The translations under genes and the position numbers were made by a program. This document shows, in pieces, positions 54,583 through 63,647 of a DNA stretch of 64,000 nucleotides; position 1 is the first letter of the stretch, and every line of letters starts with the position of its first letter. This stretch comes from Streptomyces sp. CC208A (GTDB taxonomy: Bacteria > Actinomycetota > Actinomycetes > Streptomycetales > Streptomycetaceae), in the NCBI RefSeq assembly GCF_030010625.1, contig NZ_JASCXN010000027.1:1-64000 (forward strand). The letters run 5' to 3'. A model generated the notes under the pieces. The model searched no databases. It was not told where the DNA came from and saw only the letters and a list, made by a program, of their open reading frames with translations.

Positions 54583-55634
54583 GCACCCTCCAACTCCTCC
54601 TCGCCCTGCTCCTCGTCCTGGCCAACGGCTTCTTCGTCGGCGCCGAGTTCGCGCTCGTCTCCGTCCGCCGCAGCCAGATCGAGCCCCTCGGCGGCGCCCG
54701 CGCCACACAGGTGCTGTACGGCCTGGAGAACCTGCCGCGGATGATGGCCGCCGCCCAGTTCGGCATCACCGTCTGCTCGCTCACCCTCGGCGCGGTCGCC
54801 GAACCGACCGTCGCCCACCTGCTCGAACCGGCCTTCCACGCCGTCGGCGTGCCGGCCGGACTCATCCACCCGCTCGGCTATGTGATCGCCCTCGCCGCGG
54901 TCGTCTTCCTCCACCTCGTCATCGGCGAGATGGTCCCGAAGAACCTCGCCATGGCGGCACCCGAACGGACCGCGCTCTGGCTCGCCCCCGCCCTGGTCGG
55001 CTTCGCCCGGCTCTGCCGACCGGTGACGACCGCCCTGGGCGCCTGCTCGCAGCTGGTCCTGCGGGCCTTCAGGGTCGAGCCGAAGGACGAGGTCGAGGCC
55101 GTCTTCACCAGCGCCCAGCTCGGGCGCCTGGTGGAGGACGCCGGGCAGGCCGGACTCCTCGCCCCGGCCGAGCAGGAGCGCCTGGAGGACGCCCTGGAGC
55201 TGGGCAGCCGCCCGGTCATCGACGTCCTCATCCCGGCCGCCGCCCTGGTCACCGTCCCGCCGTCGGTCACCCCGGGGGAGATCGAGGAGCTGACCGTACG
55301 GACCGGCTACTCGCGCTTCCCGGTCCGCGCCGAGGGCCGCCACCAGGGCGTCTTCCTGGGCTTCGTGCACGTGAAGGACGTCCTGGACCTGGAGGAGCGG
55401 GAGCGGGCGGTGCCGCAGCAGCTGTGGCGCCCGATGGCGACGCTCCGCCCTGAGCTGCCGCTCGACGACGCCCTCGGCGTGATGCGCCGGGCCGCGACCC
55501 ACCTCGCGCAGGTCGCCGACGGCTCGGGACGGGTCCTCGGCCTGGTCGCCCTGGAGGACGTCCTGGAGACGCTGGTGGGCGAGGTCCGCGACCCCGCGCA
55601 CCGGCTGAACCCCGCCCCGGCGCCCGCCGTCTAG
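54579..55634 (+). CDS. Second DUF21/CBS membrane protein, lacking the CorC_HlyC domain
   Basis: This 351-residue paralogue of the preceding gene has the DUF21 membrane domain (LLALLLVLANGFFVGAEFALVSVRRSQIEPLGG, GEMVPKNLAMAAPERTA) and two CBS motifs (IDVLIPAAALVTVPPSVTPGEIEELTVRTGYSRFPV, LGLVALEDVLETLVGEVRDP). It ends directly after the CBS pair, so the C-terminal CorC_HlyC domain is missing. A heteromeric complex with the longer neighbour is likely. Confidence 0.88.
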   Translation: MSTLQLLLALLLVLANGFFVGAEFALVSVRRSQIEPLGGARATQVLYGLENLPRMMAAAQFGITVCSLTLGAVAEPTVAHLLEPAFHAVGVPAGLIHPLGYVIALAAVVFLHLVIGEMVPKNLAMAAPERTALWLAPALVGFARLCRPVTTALGACSQLVLRAFRVEPKDEVEAVFTSAQLGRLVEDAGQAGLLAPAEQERLEDALELGSRPVIDVLIPAAALVTVPPSVTPGEIEELTVRTGYSRFPVRAEGRHQGVFLGFVHVKDVLDLEERERAVPQQLWRPMATLRPELPLDDALGVMRRAATHLAQVADGSGRVLGLVALEDVLETLVGEVRDPAHRLNPAPAPAV

Positions 55635-55655
55635 CCCCCGGCCCCGGGGGATGGC

Positions 55656-57575
55656 TCAGAACGGGGGCTCCTGCTGGGGGCCGCGGTCCGCAGGACCGCG
55701 GCCCGACAGCACCTCCCCGTACGCCTGCATCAGGTCCGCGAGCCGCAGCGTCGCCAGGTCCTCGCGGGTGAGCGTGCCCGGATAGCCGGAGAGCCGCAGG
55801 TCCCGGTAGGCGCAGGACTTCTCGTACAGGGTGCGCAGGAAGCGTCCGTTGCCCAGCTCGTCGATCCAGCCCTGCTCGACCACGTGGGCGCTGATCGAAC
55901 GCAGCTCCTCCAGGGCCTCCTCGTCCCAGCCGTCGCCGTTGGCGGCGGCCAGCACCTCGCCGATCGCGGTCAGTTCGAGCGGCCGGTACGAGGGGAAGTC
56001 GACCCGGGTGGTGAACCGGGAGGAGAGCCCGGGGTTGGCCGCGAGCAGCCGGTCCATGCCCTCCGGGTAGCCCGCCAGGATGACGACGAGGTGGTCCCGG
56101 TTGTCCTCGGCCCGCTTCAGGAGCACCTGGAGGGCCTCGTCGCCGTAGGCGTCGCCCTTGCTGTAGCCGGAGTTGGAGAGCGCGTACGCCTCGTCGACGA
56201 AGAGCACCCCGCCGACCGCCGAGTCGATCAGCTCGTTCGCCTTCACCGCCGTCTGGCCCAGGAACTCGCCGACCAGATCGGCCCGTTGGGCCTCCACCAG
56301 ATGGTCGCCGCCGAGCAGGCCGAGCGCGTAGAAGACCCGGCCGAGGATCCGCGCCACGGTCGTCTTGCCGGTGCCGGACGGCCCGGAGAAGACGAAGTGC
56401 CGCTTCGGCGGCTGCACCGGCAGCCCCTGCCCGGCCCGCAGCCGGGCCATCTCCAGCTGCGCCGACAACGCCTTGACCTGCCGCTTCACGGGTTCGAGCC
56501 CGACCATGCCCTCCAGCTCGGCCAGCGCCTCGGCGAGCAGCACCGGATCGGTCGGCCCGGCCGGGAAGCGCGGAGGACCGGCCTGCGCGGGCACCGGCGA
56601 GCTGTGCCGTACGCCCTCCGGGGGCGCGGCCGGCGCGCCGGGCGGCACCGGCTCGGGGGAGCGCCGCAGCCCGTCGCCGCCGAGGACCCCGGACTCCGGC
56701 TCGGGGCCGGGGGCGGTGTCCGTGCCGTCCTGGCCGGGGGCGCCGCCGGACGCGCCGAGCGCGACCGTGGCGAGCCCGGCCTGCTCGTCCATGCCGTCGA
56801 GCCCGTCGAAGCCGTCGTACTCGGCGATGGCGGCGAGCCGGGCCGCGGTGTCCATGAACGCGGGGTCGACGCGGTGCACCGCGCGGTAGAGGGGGAGGGC
56901 GGCGGCGCTGCGGCCGGTGCCCTCGTGGGCGCGGGCGAGCCAGTAGCGCAGCTCCTTGCGCTGCGGCTGCTCGCTGCGACAGCGCATCAGCGCCGCCGAC
57001 AGCAGCGGCTCCGCCTGCCCGTACATCTCCAGGCGCACCCGGGCCATGCCGCCGAAGAGACCGGCCTCGATGCCGAGCAGCGGGTCGTCCACGAGCGGTT
57101 CGGTGTGCCGGACCAGCTGCTCCCAGTCCTTGATCAGATAGGCGCGGCAGGCGTGCAGGAAGCGGACCTGCGGGTCGGTGTCGACCGGCGGCAGCTCGGC
57201 GAGAGCCCGGTCGAGCTCCGGCACGTGCCGTCCGTCGAGCCAGTGGGAGGCGTGCGCGAGCAGCAGGTCGCGCGGACTTTCGAGCACCGGCTGCACCCAC
57301 CAGCCCAGCCAGTACCAGGAGTTGAGGGTGCGGCGGTGCCGGGCGCGCTGCTCGCCGAAGCGCTCGCGGTTGCGGTACATGCGCAGCAGCGCGGTCGTGG
57401 TCTCCACCCGGAGCGCGTGCAGCCCCAGCCAGGCGTCCGCCATGCCGGGATCGCTCCGCACCGCGGCCCGGAACTCCTCCTCGGCCTGCGGATAGGCGCC
57501 CATCGTGTAGGCGTCCACTCCGCGCAGCCAGGCGAGCTCGGCGGGGGCCTGTGAGCCCTGCGTGCCGATGTCCAT
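55656..57575 (-). CDS. EccA/CbbX-type AAA+ ATPase with N-terminal TPR-like region
   Basis: A 639-residue protein. Residues 1-270 are helical repeats of TPR type (GVDAYTMGAYPQAEEEFRAAVRSDPGMADAWLGLHALR), as in the ESX chaperone EccA. A Pro/Gly-rich linker leads to a CbbX-like AAA+ module with Walker A FSGPSGTGKTTVARILG, the VGEFLGQTAVKANELIDSA pore region, Walker B GGVLFVDEAYAL and arginine finger region LSSRFTTRVDFPSY. No ESX genes lie nearby, so the partner is unknown. ATG 57575 was chosen as the start of MDIGTQGSQAPAEL; TACGAT (57629-57634, minus strand) is a possible -10. Confidence 0.85.
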   Translation of the reverse strand: MDIGTQGSQAPAELAWLRGVDAYTMGAYPQAEEEFRAAVRSDPGMADAWLGLHALRVETTTALLRMYRNRERFGEQRARHRRTLNSWYWLGWWVQPVLESPRDLLLAHASHWLDGRHVPELDRALAELPPVDTDPQVRFLHACRAYLIKDWEQLVRHTEPLVDDPLLGIEAGLFGGMARVRLEMYGQAEPLLSAALMRCRSEQPQRKELRYWLARAHEGTGRSAAALPLYRAVHRVDPAFMDTAARLAAIAEYDGFDGLDGMDEQAGLATVALGASGGAPGQDGTDTAPGPEPESGVLGGDGLRRSPEPVPPGAPAAPPEGVRHSSPVPAQAGPPRFPAGPTDPVLLAEALAELEGMVGLEPVKRQVKALSAQLEMARLRAGQGLPVQPPKRHFVFSGPSGTGKTTVARILGRVFYALGLLGGDHLVEAQRADLVGEFLGQTAVKANELIDSAVGGVLFVDEAYALSNSGYSKGDAYGDEALQVLLKRAEDNRDHLVVILAGYPEGMDRLLAANPGLSSRFTTRVDFPSYRPLELTAIGEVLAAANGDGWDEEALEELRSISAHVVEQGWIDELGNGRFLRTLYEKSCAYRDLRLSGYPGTLTREDLATLRLADLMQAYGEVLSGRGPADRGPQQEPPF

Positions 57576-57742
57576 CGGGTCCCCCACAACCGTCGGCGTA
57601 TGGACGGGATTTGACCGCACCTGCGGGCATCGTACCTGCGCAGGACCGGTGTGCTTAAGGAGAAGCGAAAGATCCGGAAGCCGTGACCCTGGGTGATCCT
57701 GCAGGGGTGGCGGGGGCTTCGTGAGGGGCGCGGCGGGCGGAA

Positions 57743-57780
57743 CGAAGCCCCCGGTCACGGGGGAACAACCGGGGGCTTCG
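57743..57780 (-). terminator. Terminator after the kinase-like gene
   Basis: CGAAGCCCCCGGT and its exact complement form a 13-bp stem. Read on the minus strand it lies about 100 bases past the kinase-like gene and is followed by TTCC. The remaining part of the 57576-57883 gap holds only the EccA-like promoter. Confidence 0.7.
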
Positions 57781-57883
57781 CGTCCGCGGCGGCCGTCGAA
57801 AGCCGCACATTCAGAACGTAAGACCTGTACGCCCCCGGGGTCAAGCGGAGTTGGAGCACGTATGGAAACGGACTTCCGGGAAC

Positions 57884-58513
57884 TCAGTCCACCGCCATCA
57901 GGCCGTCACGGTGGGTGATGATCCGGCCCGCGCCCGCGGTCACAGCAGGCCCGGGAAGCCAGTCGTACCCCTCGCCACGCTCCCGTACCAGGGTGTCGGC
58001 GAAGGGCCGCGACGGATCCCCGGAGAAATGGCGAGTCTCCGCCACCACCCAGCTGTCCCAGAACTCCGCCTGCTCCGGCCCGTCCCGGCGCCGGCCCCGC
58101 TCCCAGGACGCCCCGGCCGGCCGCTCCATCCACAGCAGCCACGCCAGGTGCGGGCGCAGCTCCCGCCGCCCGGCCCCCACCCCCTCCACCAGTACCACCG
58201 GCGCGGGCGGCAGCTCGCGGGCGGGGCCGAAGCGCCGCAGGATCCAGTCGTACGGGTGATAGCGCGCGGTCGCGCCGCGCCCCAGCGGCTCCAGGATCTG
58301 TTCGCGCAGTCGGCCGGTCCAGGCGAAGAGCTCCTCGTGGGTGGCGAGGTCGTCGAGCCGGAGGACGGGCGCCCCGCCGAGGGCGGCGGCGAGCCGGCCG
58401 GCGAGGGTGGACTTGCCGGAGCCGGCGTGGCCGTCGACCGCGACGAGCCGGACCGGCCCCAGCGAGGGCGGCAGCCGGAGCAGCGCGCGGGCCGCGCGGT
58501 CGAGGTCGTCCAT
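57884..58513 (-). CDS. Uridine-kinase-like P-loop protein
   Basis: A 209-residue nucleotide-binding protein with Walker A AVDGHAGSGKSTLAGRLA (residues about 24-41), RLDDLATHEELFAW, RYHPYDWILRRFGP and VLVEGVGAGRRELRPHLAWLLWMERP. The pattern is that of uridine kinase or phosphoribulokinase-like P-loop kinases, but the substrate is unproven. The ATG at 58513 begins MDDLDRAARALLRLPPSLG. Confidence 0.8.
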   Translation of the reverse strand: MDDLDRAARALLRLPPSLGPVRLVAVDGHAGSGKSTLAGRLAAALGGAPVLRLDDLATHEELFAWTGRLREQILEPLGRGATARYHPYDWILRRFGPARELPPAPVVLVEGVGAGRRELRPHLAWLLWMERPAGASWERGRRRDGPEQAEFWDSWVVAETRHFSGDPSRPFADTLVRERGEGYDWLPGPAVTAGAGRIITHRDGLMAVD

Positions 58514-58696
58514 GCGGCCCAGGGTAGGCCAGGGGCGCCGCCGCAGGTCAGCGTGGTGCCGTCGTCACTGGTCCACACCCATGACGGTGGCGGCGACGCG
58601 GGCCGAAGTGCTGGCGCGGGCCCCGTCGAGCCGGGATAGTGGGCCCGCGCAGCCCCGCCCGATCGCCGTCCCGTCCCATGACTGGGGGTTCTCGCC

Positions 58697-60067
58697 ATGC
58701 CCGGATCAGCGTCACGCCGGACCGTCCTCGCCGCGGCGCTCGCGGCCGCCGCGGGCACGGCCGCGACCGGAGCCGTACCGGCCTCGGCGGCCGAACCCGC
58801 CCCCGCTCCCGGAGGGGACGCGGGCGCCGGGGCGCCCGGGACCGTGGCCAACCGCTTCTGGTCCACCCTCACCGACTGGCGGTCCGGGGCCGCCGAGGGG
58901 ACCCGGGCCGTCGCGGGGCACCGGCCGGGGCTGGTCCTGGACGCCCCCCTGGGCCGTACCGACCACACCGACCCGCACACCGGACGTACCTCCCCCTGGG
59001 AGTACGCCCGCTGGACCTCGCCCGCGCACACCCCGGCCGTCCCCGCCACCGAGGTGATCGCCTCCTGGAACGCGCGGACCCCGGCCGGCACCTGGCTGCA
59101 GGTCGAGCTGTCCGGCACGTACTCCGACGGGACGGACACCCCGTGGTACGTGATGGGCCGGTGGGCCTCCGGCGACACCGACATCCGGCGCACCTCGGTG
59201 GACGACCAGACCGACGGCCGCAGCAGCGTCTGGACCGACACCCTCGCGGTCGACGACCCCGCGAGCGGCCTGCGGCTCGCCGCGTACCGGCTGAGACTCA
59301 CCCTCTACCGCCGCCCCGGCACGACGCTCACCCCCACCGTCTGGCGGCTCGGCGCGATGGCCTCGGACGTTCCCGACCGCTTCACCGTCCCTGCCTCCGT
59401 GCCCGGCCTCGCCCGCGAGCTGGCCGTCCCCCGCTACTCGCAGAACATCCACATCGGCCGGTACCCCGAGTACGACAACGGCGGCGAGGCCTGGTGCAGC
59501 CCGACCTCCTCGCAGATGATCGTCGAGTACTGGGGCCGCCGCCCCTCCGCCGAGGACCTGGCCTGGGTGAACCCCGACTACGCCGACCCGCAGGTCTGCC
59601 ACGCGGCCCGCTTCACCTACGACCACCAGTACGCAGGCTGCGGCAACTGGCCCTTCAACGCCGCCTACGCCGCCACCTACCCCGACCTGAACGCGGTGGT
59701 GACCCGGCTCCGCTCCCTCGCCGACCTGGAGACCCTGATCGCCGCCGGCATCCCGGCCATCACCTCCCAGTCCTTCCGCGCGGAGGAACTGACCGGCGCC
59801 GGCTACGGCACCTCCGGCCACCTCATGACCGTGATCGGCTTCACCGCCGACGGCGACGTGATCGCCAACGACCCCGCCTCCCCGACCGACGAGGCCGTCC
59901 GCCGGGTCTACCGGCGGCGCGAGTGGGAGAACATCTGGCTGCGGACGAAGCGGTACGACGCGAACGGCAGGGTCAGGAGCGGTACGGGCGGGGTCTGCTA
60001 CCTGTACTTCCCCGAGCGGCCGACTTCCGCGCAGTGCAAGGCGCTTCGGGCCGTCGGGGTGCTCTGA
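58697..60067 (+). CDS. Tat-exported C39-like cysteine peptidase
   Basis: A 456-residue secreted protein. The N-terminus SRRTVLAAALAAAAGTAATG is a twin-arginine signal, and cleavage after ASAA is likely. A beta-rich domain (FWSTLTDWRSGAAEGTRAV to WRLGAMAS) precedes a C39-like papain fold with the cysteine in EAWCSPTSSQMIVEYWG, the histidine in GHLMTVIGF and the aspartate in ANDPASP. The target substrate is unknown, and a cell-wall or extracellular protein role is possible. Confidence 0.88.
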   Translation: MPGSASRRTVLAAALAAAAGTAATGAVPASAAEPAPAPGGDAGAGAPGTVANRFWSTLTDWRSGAAEGTRAVAGHRPGLVLDAPLGRTDHTDPHTGRTSPWEYARWTSPAHTPAVPATEVIASWNARTPAGTWLQVELSGTYSDGTDTPWYVMGRWASGDTDIRRTSVDDQTDGRSSVWTDTLAVDDPASGLRLAAYRLRLTLYRRPGTTLTPTVWRLGAMASDVPDRFTVPASVPGLARELAVPRYSQNIHIGRYPEYDNGGEAWCSPTSSQMIVEYWGRRPSAEDLAWVNPDYADPQVCHAARFTYDHQYAGCGNWPFNAAYAATYPDLNAVVTRLRSLADLETLIAAGIPAITSQSFRAEELTGAGYGTSGHLMTVIGFTADGDVIANDPASPTDEAVRRVYRRREWENIWLRTKRYDANGRVRSGTGGVCYLYFPERPTSAQCKALRAVGVL

Positions 60068-60098
60068 GCCGCGGTCCGCCGGGGCCTCGCCGTCGTGG

Positions 60099-60497
60099 TC
60101 ACCGGGCGGCGCCGGGCGGGACCAGGACGCCACTGGCCCGGACGGTCCGGTCGGCCCAGACGGGGCCCGCGGCGAGCCGCGCCCACTCGGCGTCCCGGCG
60201 GCCCGGCAGGGTGCGGCCCTGGCTGGCCCAGAGCGCGTACAGGGCCTGGTAGATCGGCGGGTCCGGGTGGACCTGCACGGGCACCGGCGCGGGCAGGGGG
60301 GCTGGTACGGGGGTGGGCGCGGGTGTTCTCTCCGGGGCCGGAGCCTGCGCGGGGACCGGGGTCGGCGCGGCGGCGACGGGGGAGGGGCCGGGCAGGTCCG
60401 GCGCCTCCGGAATGCGGCGCGGAACCGATTCTTCACCGCGTGGGTCAGTCTGCCGGTGCCGACCGACTCCGCTGGGTGTGGAGTACAGCGTGGTCAT
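60099..60497 (-). CDS. Proline/alanine-rich hypothetical protein
   Basis: This 132-residue protein has a long Pro-Ala-Val repeat region (residues about 35-80) followed by a short conserved-looking segment, PPIYQALYALWASQGRTLPGRRDAEWARLAAG. It could be a small secreted or scaffold protein, but no signal is visible. It converges on the peptidase gene. Composition makes a chance ORF possible. Confidence 0.5.
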   Translation of the reverse strand: MTTLYSTPSGVGRHRQTDPRGEESVPRRIPEAPDLPGPSPVAAAPTPVPAQAPAPERTPAPTPVPAPLPAPVPVQVHPDPPIYQALYALWASQGRTLPGRRDAEWARLAAGPVWADRTVRASGVLVPPGAAR

Positions 60498-60638
60498 GAC
60501 CGGACCAACGCGCCCCGGGCCGTCGGGTCACCGTCGGACGGATTCGAGCGGCAGTTCGTCCCTTACCCGCGTCTTACCCGCGTCCGCGTGTGCTCCAGGC
60601 CTGGGGCCCGTGCACGACTCTGGCCCCGGTCACGGTTG

Positions 60639-60653
60639 CTGACGTACCGTCAG
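60639..60653. promoter_or_regulatory. CTGACG-TAC-CGTCAG inverted repeat
   Basis: Exact 6-bp arms flank a three-base spacer 29 bases before the next gene. Similar TGACG-n3-CGTCA boxes act as operators of TetR-type regulators of lipid metabolism in Streptomyces. Which regulator applies here is not known. Confidence 0.5.
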
Positions 60654-60681
60654 ATCCTCTTCGAGGACCAGGAGGTCAGCC

Positions 60682-61803
60682 GTGGACGACGACCGGCCCG
60701 TCGCGCTCGACGAATACCCCGTGCACCAGGCCCCGCTGTCGATGAAGCACCACGTCAGCGGCGACCGGAACGCCTACGACCGCTGCATCTTCCACGTCTT
60801 CGACCACGGCGGCCGGGCCCTGCTCATCGCCGGGCTCGGCGTCTACCCCAACACCGGGGTCGTCGACGCCTACGCCACCCTGCGCACCGGCGACCGGCTG
60901 CACGCCGTCCGCGCCTCCGACGCGCTCGGCGACGACCGGATGCGGCTGGAGGTCGGTCCGCTGCGGATCACCGTCGACGAACCGCTGCGGCGCTTCACCC
61001 TGAGCTGCGCCGCCGACCCGGGCGACCCCGACGGGCTCTCCTTCGACCTCGCCTGGACCGGCGACTTCCCGGCCGTCTGGGAGCCGCACCACCTCCAGCG
61101 CACCGGCGGCCGGCTCACCCTGGAGGGCCGCCGGTTCGTCCAGGCCGGCCGGTGCACGGGCACCGTGCGGGCCGGCGGCGAGCGGTTCGACGTCACGGCG
61201 GGGGAGTGGACCGGGACCCGCGACCGCAGCTGGGGCGTCCGTCCGATCCCCGGCGAGGAGCCGGGCCGCGCCGCCGAACTCCGCCCCGAGGGCTTCCACT
61301 GGCTCTGGATCCCCATGCGCTTCGAGGACCGCTTCGTGATGGTCGTCGCGCAGGAGGACGCCGACGGCTACCGCACCCTCAACCAGGCCCTGCTCGTCCG
61401 CGACGGCCACCGGGACGTCCAACTCGGCTGGCCCCGCACCGAGATCGCCTACCGGTCCGGCACCCGCCACCCCGAGAGCGCCGTCGTCCACCTCACCGAC
61501 CCCACCGGCAAGCCCCTGGAGATCGGCGTCGAGGTCCTCGCCTCCTCCCCGCTCGCCGTCGGCGCGGGCTACCCGCCCGCCGACGACTGGCAGCACGGCA
61601 CCTGGCAGGGGCGCGACTGGGCCGACCGGCGCGTCTACGACCTCTCCGACCCGGCCGCCCATCCGCTCGCCGCCTACGGCGTCACCGACCACTCCGCCCG
61701 CTTCACCCTCGACGGCCGCACCGGTCACGGCATCTTCGAACACGGCTCCTTCGGCCGCCACGACCCCAGTGGCTTCACGGACTTCACCTCCACGGCCCCC
61801 TGA
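60682..61803 (+). CDS. Conserved hypothetical protein with lipocalin-like beta barrels
   Basis: A 373-residue soluble protein, largely beta strand, with HVSGDRNAYDRCIFHVFDHGG, GVYPNTGVVDAYATL, CTGTVRAGGERFDVTAGEWTGTRDRSWGVRPIPG and HWLWIPMRFEDRFVMVVAQED. The two-half beta layout and the GTRDRSWG motif recall AttH/lipocalin-like or DUF7064-type proteins found near lipid and CoA genes. The GTG has AGGAGG 6 bases upstream. It is followed after 128 bases by a phosphotransferase gene and may be cotranscribed. Confidence 0.75.
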   Translation: MDDDRPVALDEYPVHQAPLSMKHHVSGDRNAYDRCIFHVFDHGGRALLIAGLGVYPNTGVVDAYATLRTGDRLHAVRASDALGDDRMRLEVGPLRITVDEPLRRFTLSCAADPGDPDGLSFDLAWTGDFPAVWEPHHLQRTGGRLTLEGRRFVQAGRCTGTVRAGGERFDVTAGEWTGTRDRSWGVRPIPGEEPGRAAELRPEGFHWLWIPMRFEDRFVMVVAQEDADGYRTLNQALLVRDGHRDVQLGWPRTEIAYRSGTRHPESAVVHLTDPTGKPLEIGVEVLASSPLAVGAGYPPADDWQHGTWQGRDWADRRVYDLSDPAAHPLAAYGVTDHSARFTLDGRTGHGIFEHGSFGRHDPSGFTDFTSTAP

Positions 61804-61931
61804 TCCCCGCCCCTGAGCCGCTACGCGGCGAGCCCCTGCAGAACCCGGCGAGCGGGCTGAGCGCGGCTGGGGCCGTGAGCTCGGCCGAAGTGCTACCGGA
61901 GGCAACCGAGCCCGAACGAGAAGGAGCCCCC

Positions 61932-63038
61932 ATGGTCACGGCACCCCGACCCCGCACCACCACCCGCGACCCCGAGGAGCTGGCCGCGCGGCTCACCGCC
62001 TGGCTCGACCGGCGGCTGCCCGGCGCCACGGTCTCCGGCCTCGCCGTGCCCGGCTCCAACGGCATGTCCAGCGAGACCCTGCTCTTCGACCTGGAGCACC
62101 CGGACGCGCCCGTGCGCGGCTGCGCCCTCCGGCTGGCCGCCGACCCCGCCGCGTACACCGTCTTCCCCGTCTACGACATGGCCCGCCAGCACCGCGTGAT
62201 GGCGCTCGTCGCCGAGCACACCGACGTGCCCGTGCCACGGGTGCTCTGGCTGGAGGAGGACCCGGAACCGCTCGGCGCCCCCTTCTTCGTGATGGCCCGC
62301 GCCGAGGGCCGCGTCCCGCCGGACGTCATGCCCTACACGTACGAGGGGAACTGGCTGCACTCCGCCACCGACGCCCAACGGGCCGCGCTGGAGGCCGAGT
62401 CGGTGGGTGTCCTGGCCCGGCTGCACGACCAGTTCCCGGCGAAGGAGGCCGAGTTCCTGCTCCCGGACGGCACCGGCAGCCCGCTGCGCCGCCACGTCGA
62501 CGCCCAACGCGCCTACTACGCCTGGGTGGTGGAAGGGCTGGCACCCTCACCGCTCATCGAGGCCGCCTTCGCGCGCCTGGAGGAGCTGTGGCCGGACGAC
62601 GAGGGGCCCGCGGTGCTCTGCTGGGGCGACGCCCGGATCGGGAACATCGTCTACGACGGCTTCGCCCCCGCCGCCGTCCTCGACTGGGAGATGGCGGCCT
62701 GCGCGCCCCGCGAGGTGGACCTCGGGTGGACCGTCTACCTGCACCGTTTCTTCCAGGACCTGACCGTGGGCTTCGGCCAGCCGGGCCTGCCCGGCCTCCT
62801 GCGCCGCGACGCGGTCGAGCGGCGGTACGCCGAGCTCACCGGCCACGTGCCGCGCGCGATGGAGTTCCACACCCTGTACGCGGCGCTGCGGCACGCGATC
62901 GTGATGCTGAGGATCGCGTACCGCCAGGCGTACTTCGGCGAGGTCGAGGTCCCCGCGGACCCCGACCGCCTGATCCTGCACCACGCCACCCTCGCGGCGA
63001 TGGTGCGCGGAAGCTACTGGAGCGACACGGACGCCTAG
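61932..63038 (+). CDS. APH-family phosphotransferase
   Basis: A 368-residue protein with the aminoglycoside phosphotransferase/choline-kinase fold. GSNGMSSETLLFDLE is the nucleotide-loop region, LCWGDARIGNIVYDGFAPAAVLDWEMAACAPREVDLGWTVYLH the catalytic and metal-binding part. The catalytic HxD is WGD here, as in the ACAD10-like group often found near acyl-CoA enzymes. AAGGAG lies 7 bases before the ATG. The stop codon shares CTAG with the stop of the convergent gene. Confidence 0.85.
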   Translation: MVTAPRPRTTTRDPEELAARLTAWLDRRLPGATVSGLAVPGSNGMSSETLLFDLEHPDAPVRGCALRLAADPAAYTVFPVYDMARQHRVMALVAEHTDVPVPRVLWLEEDPEPLGAPFFVMARAEGRVPPDVMPYTYEGNWLHSATDAQRAALEAESVGVLARLHDQFPAKEAEFLLPDGTGSPLRRHVDAQRAYYAWVVEGLAPSPLIEAAFARLEELWPDDEGPAVLCWGDARIGNIVYDGFAPAAVLDWEMAACAPREVDLGWTVYLHRFFQDLTVGFGQPGLPGLLRRDAVERRYAELTGHVPRAMEFHTLYAALRHAIVMLRIAYRQAYFGEVEVPADPDRLILHHATLAAMVRGSYWSDTDA

Positions 63039-63421
63039 GCGGCGCGGCGCAGCTGCGCCGGACGGATCGGGCGCGAGCCCGGGCCGCCGATGTGCGAGAA
63101 GGGCTGCGTCCGCCAGTCGAGTCCCTGAGGCAGCGTCAGGAGCAGGGAGGTGTCCTGCTCCTGGACCCCCAGGCCGTCGTCGGCCGAGCGGGCCTCGGCG
63201 GCGGGCCGGCCGGTGCCCGGGCAGACCGTCAGGGTGAAGGGGTTCCACGGCGACGGGCAGAGGGCGTGCTCGGGCAGCGCGTCCTCGTCCGCCAGCAGGG
63301 CGATCGGCTGATCGCACTGCGGGCACATCACCCGGAACATCTCAAAGGTGTCGTACGCGTCGAACTCGTCGGCCGTGTCGGCCTGGGCGGACGTGTCGAC
63401 GGAATCAACGGGCTCCTGCAT
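63035..63421 (-). CDS. Hypothetical Cys-rich protein
   Basis: A 128-residue acidic protein with four cysteines in a possible zinc knuckle (VMCPQCDQP, then LCPSPWNPFTLTVCPG) and a C-terminal segment LLLTLPQGLDWRTQPFSHIGGPGSRPIR. The ATG at 63421 was chosen because GAGGGGGAGA lies just upstream. It overlaps the phosphotransferase stop by four bases. The function is unknown. Confidence 0.78.
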   Translation of the reverse strand: MQEPVDSVDTSAQADTADEFDAYDTFEMFRVMCPQCDQPIALLADEDALPEHALCPSPWNPFTLTVCPGTGRPAAEARSADDGLGVQEQDTSLLLTLPQGLDWRTQPFSHIGGPGSRPIRPAQLRRAA

Positions 63422-63647
63422 GGAGAATCTCCCCCTCGGACGGGTCGGCCGAATGTCGTGCGGCCGGGACCACAGCAAGCCCTTCCCATGCGGAACTCCG
63501 CATAACCGTGAGCCGCCTCTCGACCCCCGGCCCAAACCTGTGGCGTTCGTCACATGCCTGTCGCAGGTGCCCCGTGACCGCCCATAGCGCCCCATACGGC
63601 CCGCTCCCCACTGGGCCCGGGACCCTTCGGCGCAATAGGGTCGGCGC

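Noticed and set aside
63631..63636. A GCGCAA box at the second Lrp/AsnC gene as part of the lysine regulon
   Set aside because: It is a single copy overlapping the -10, with no phased partners. The hexamer also occurs by chance elsewhere, for example at 19656.
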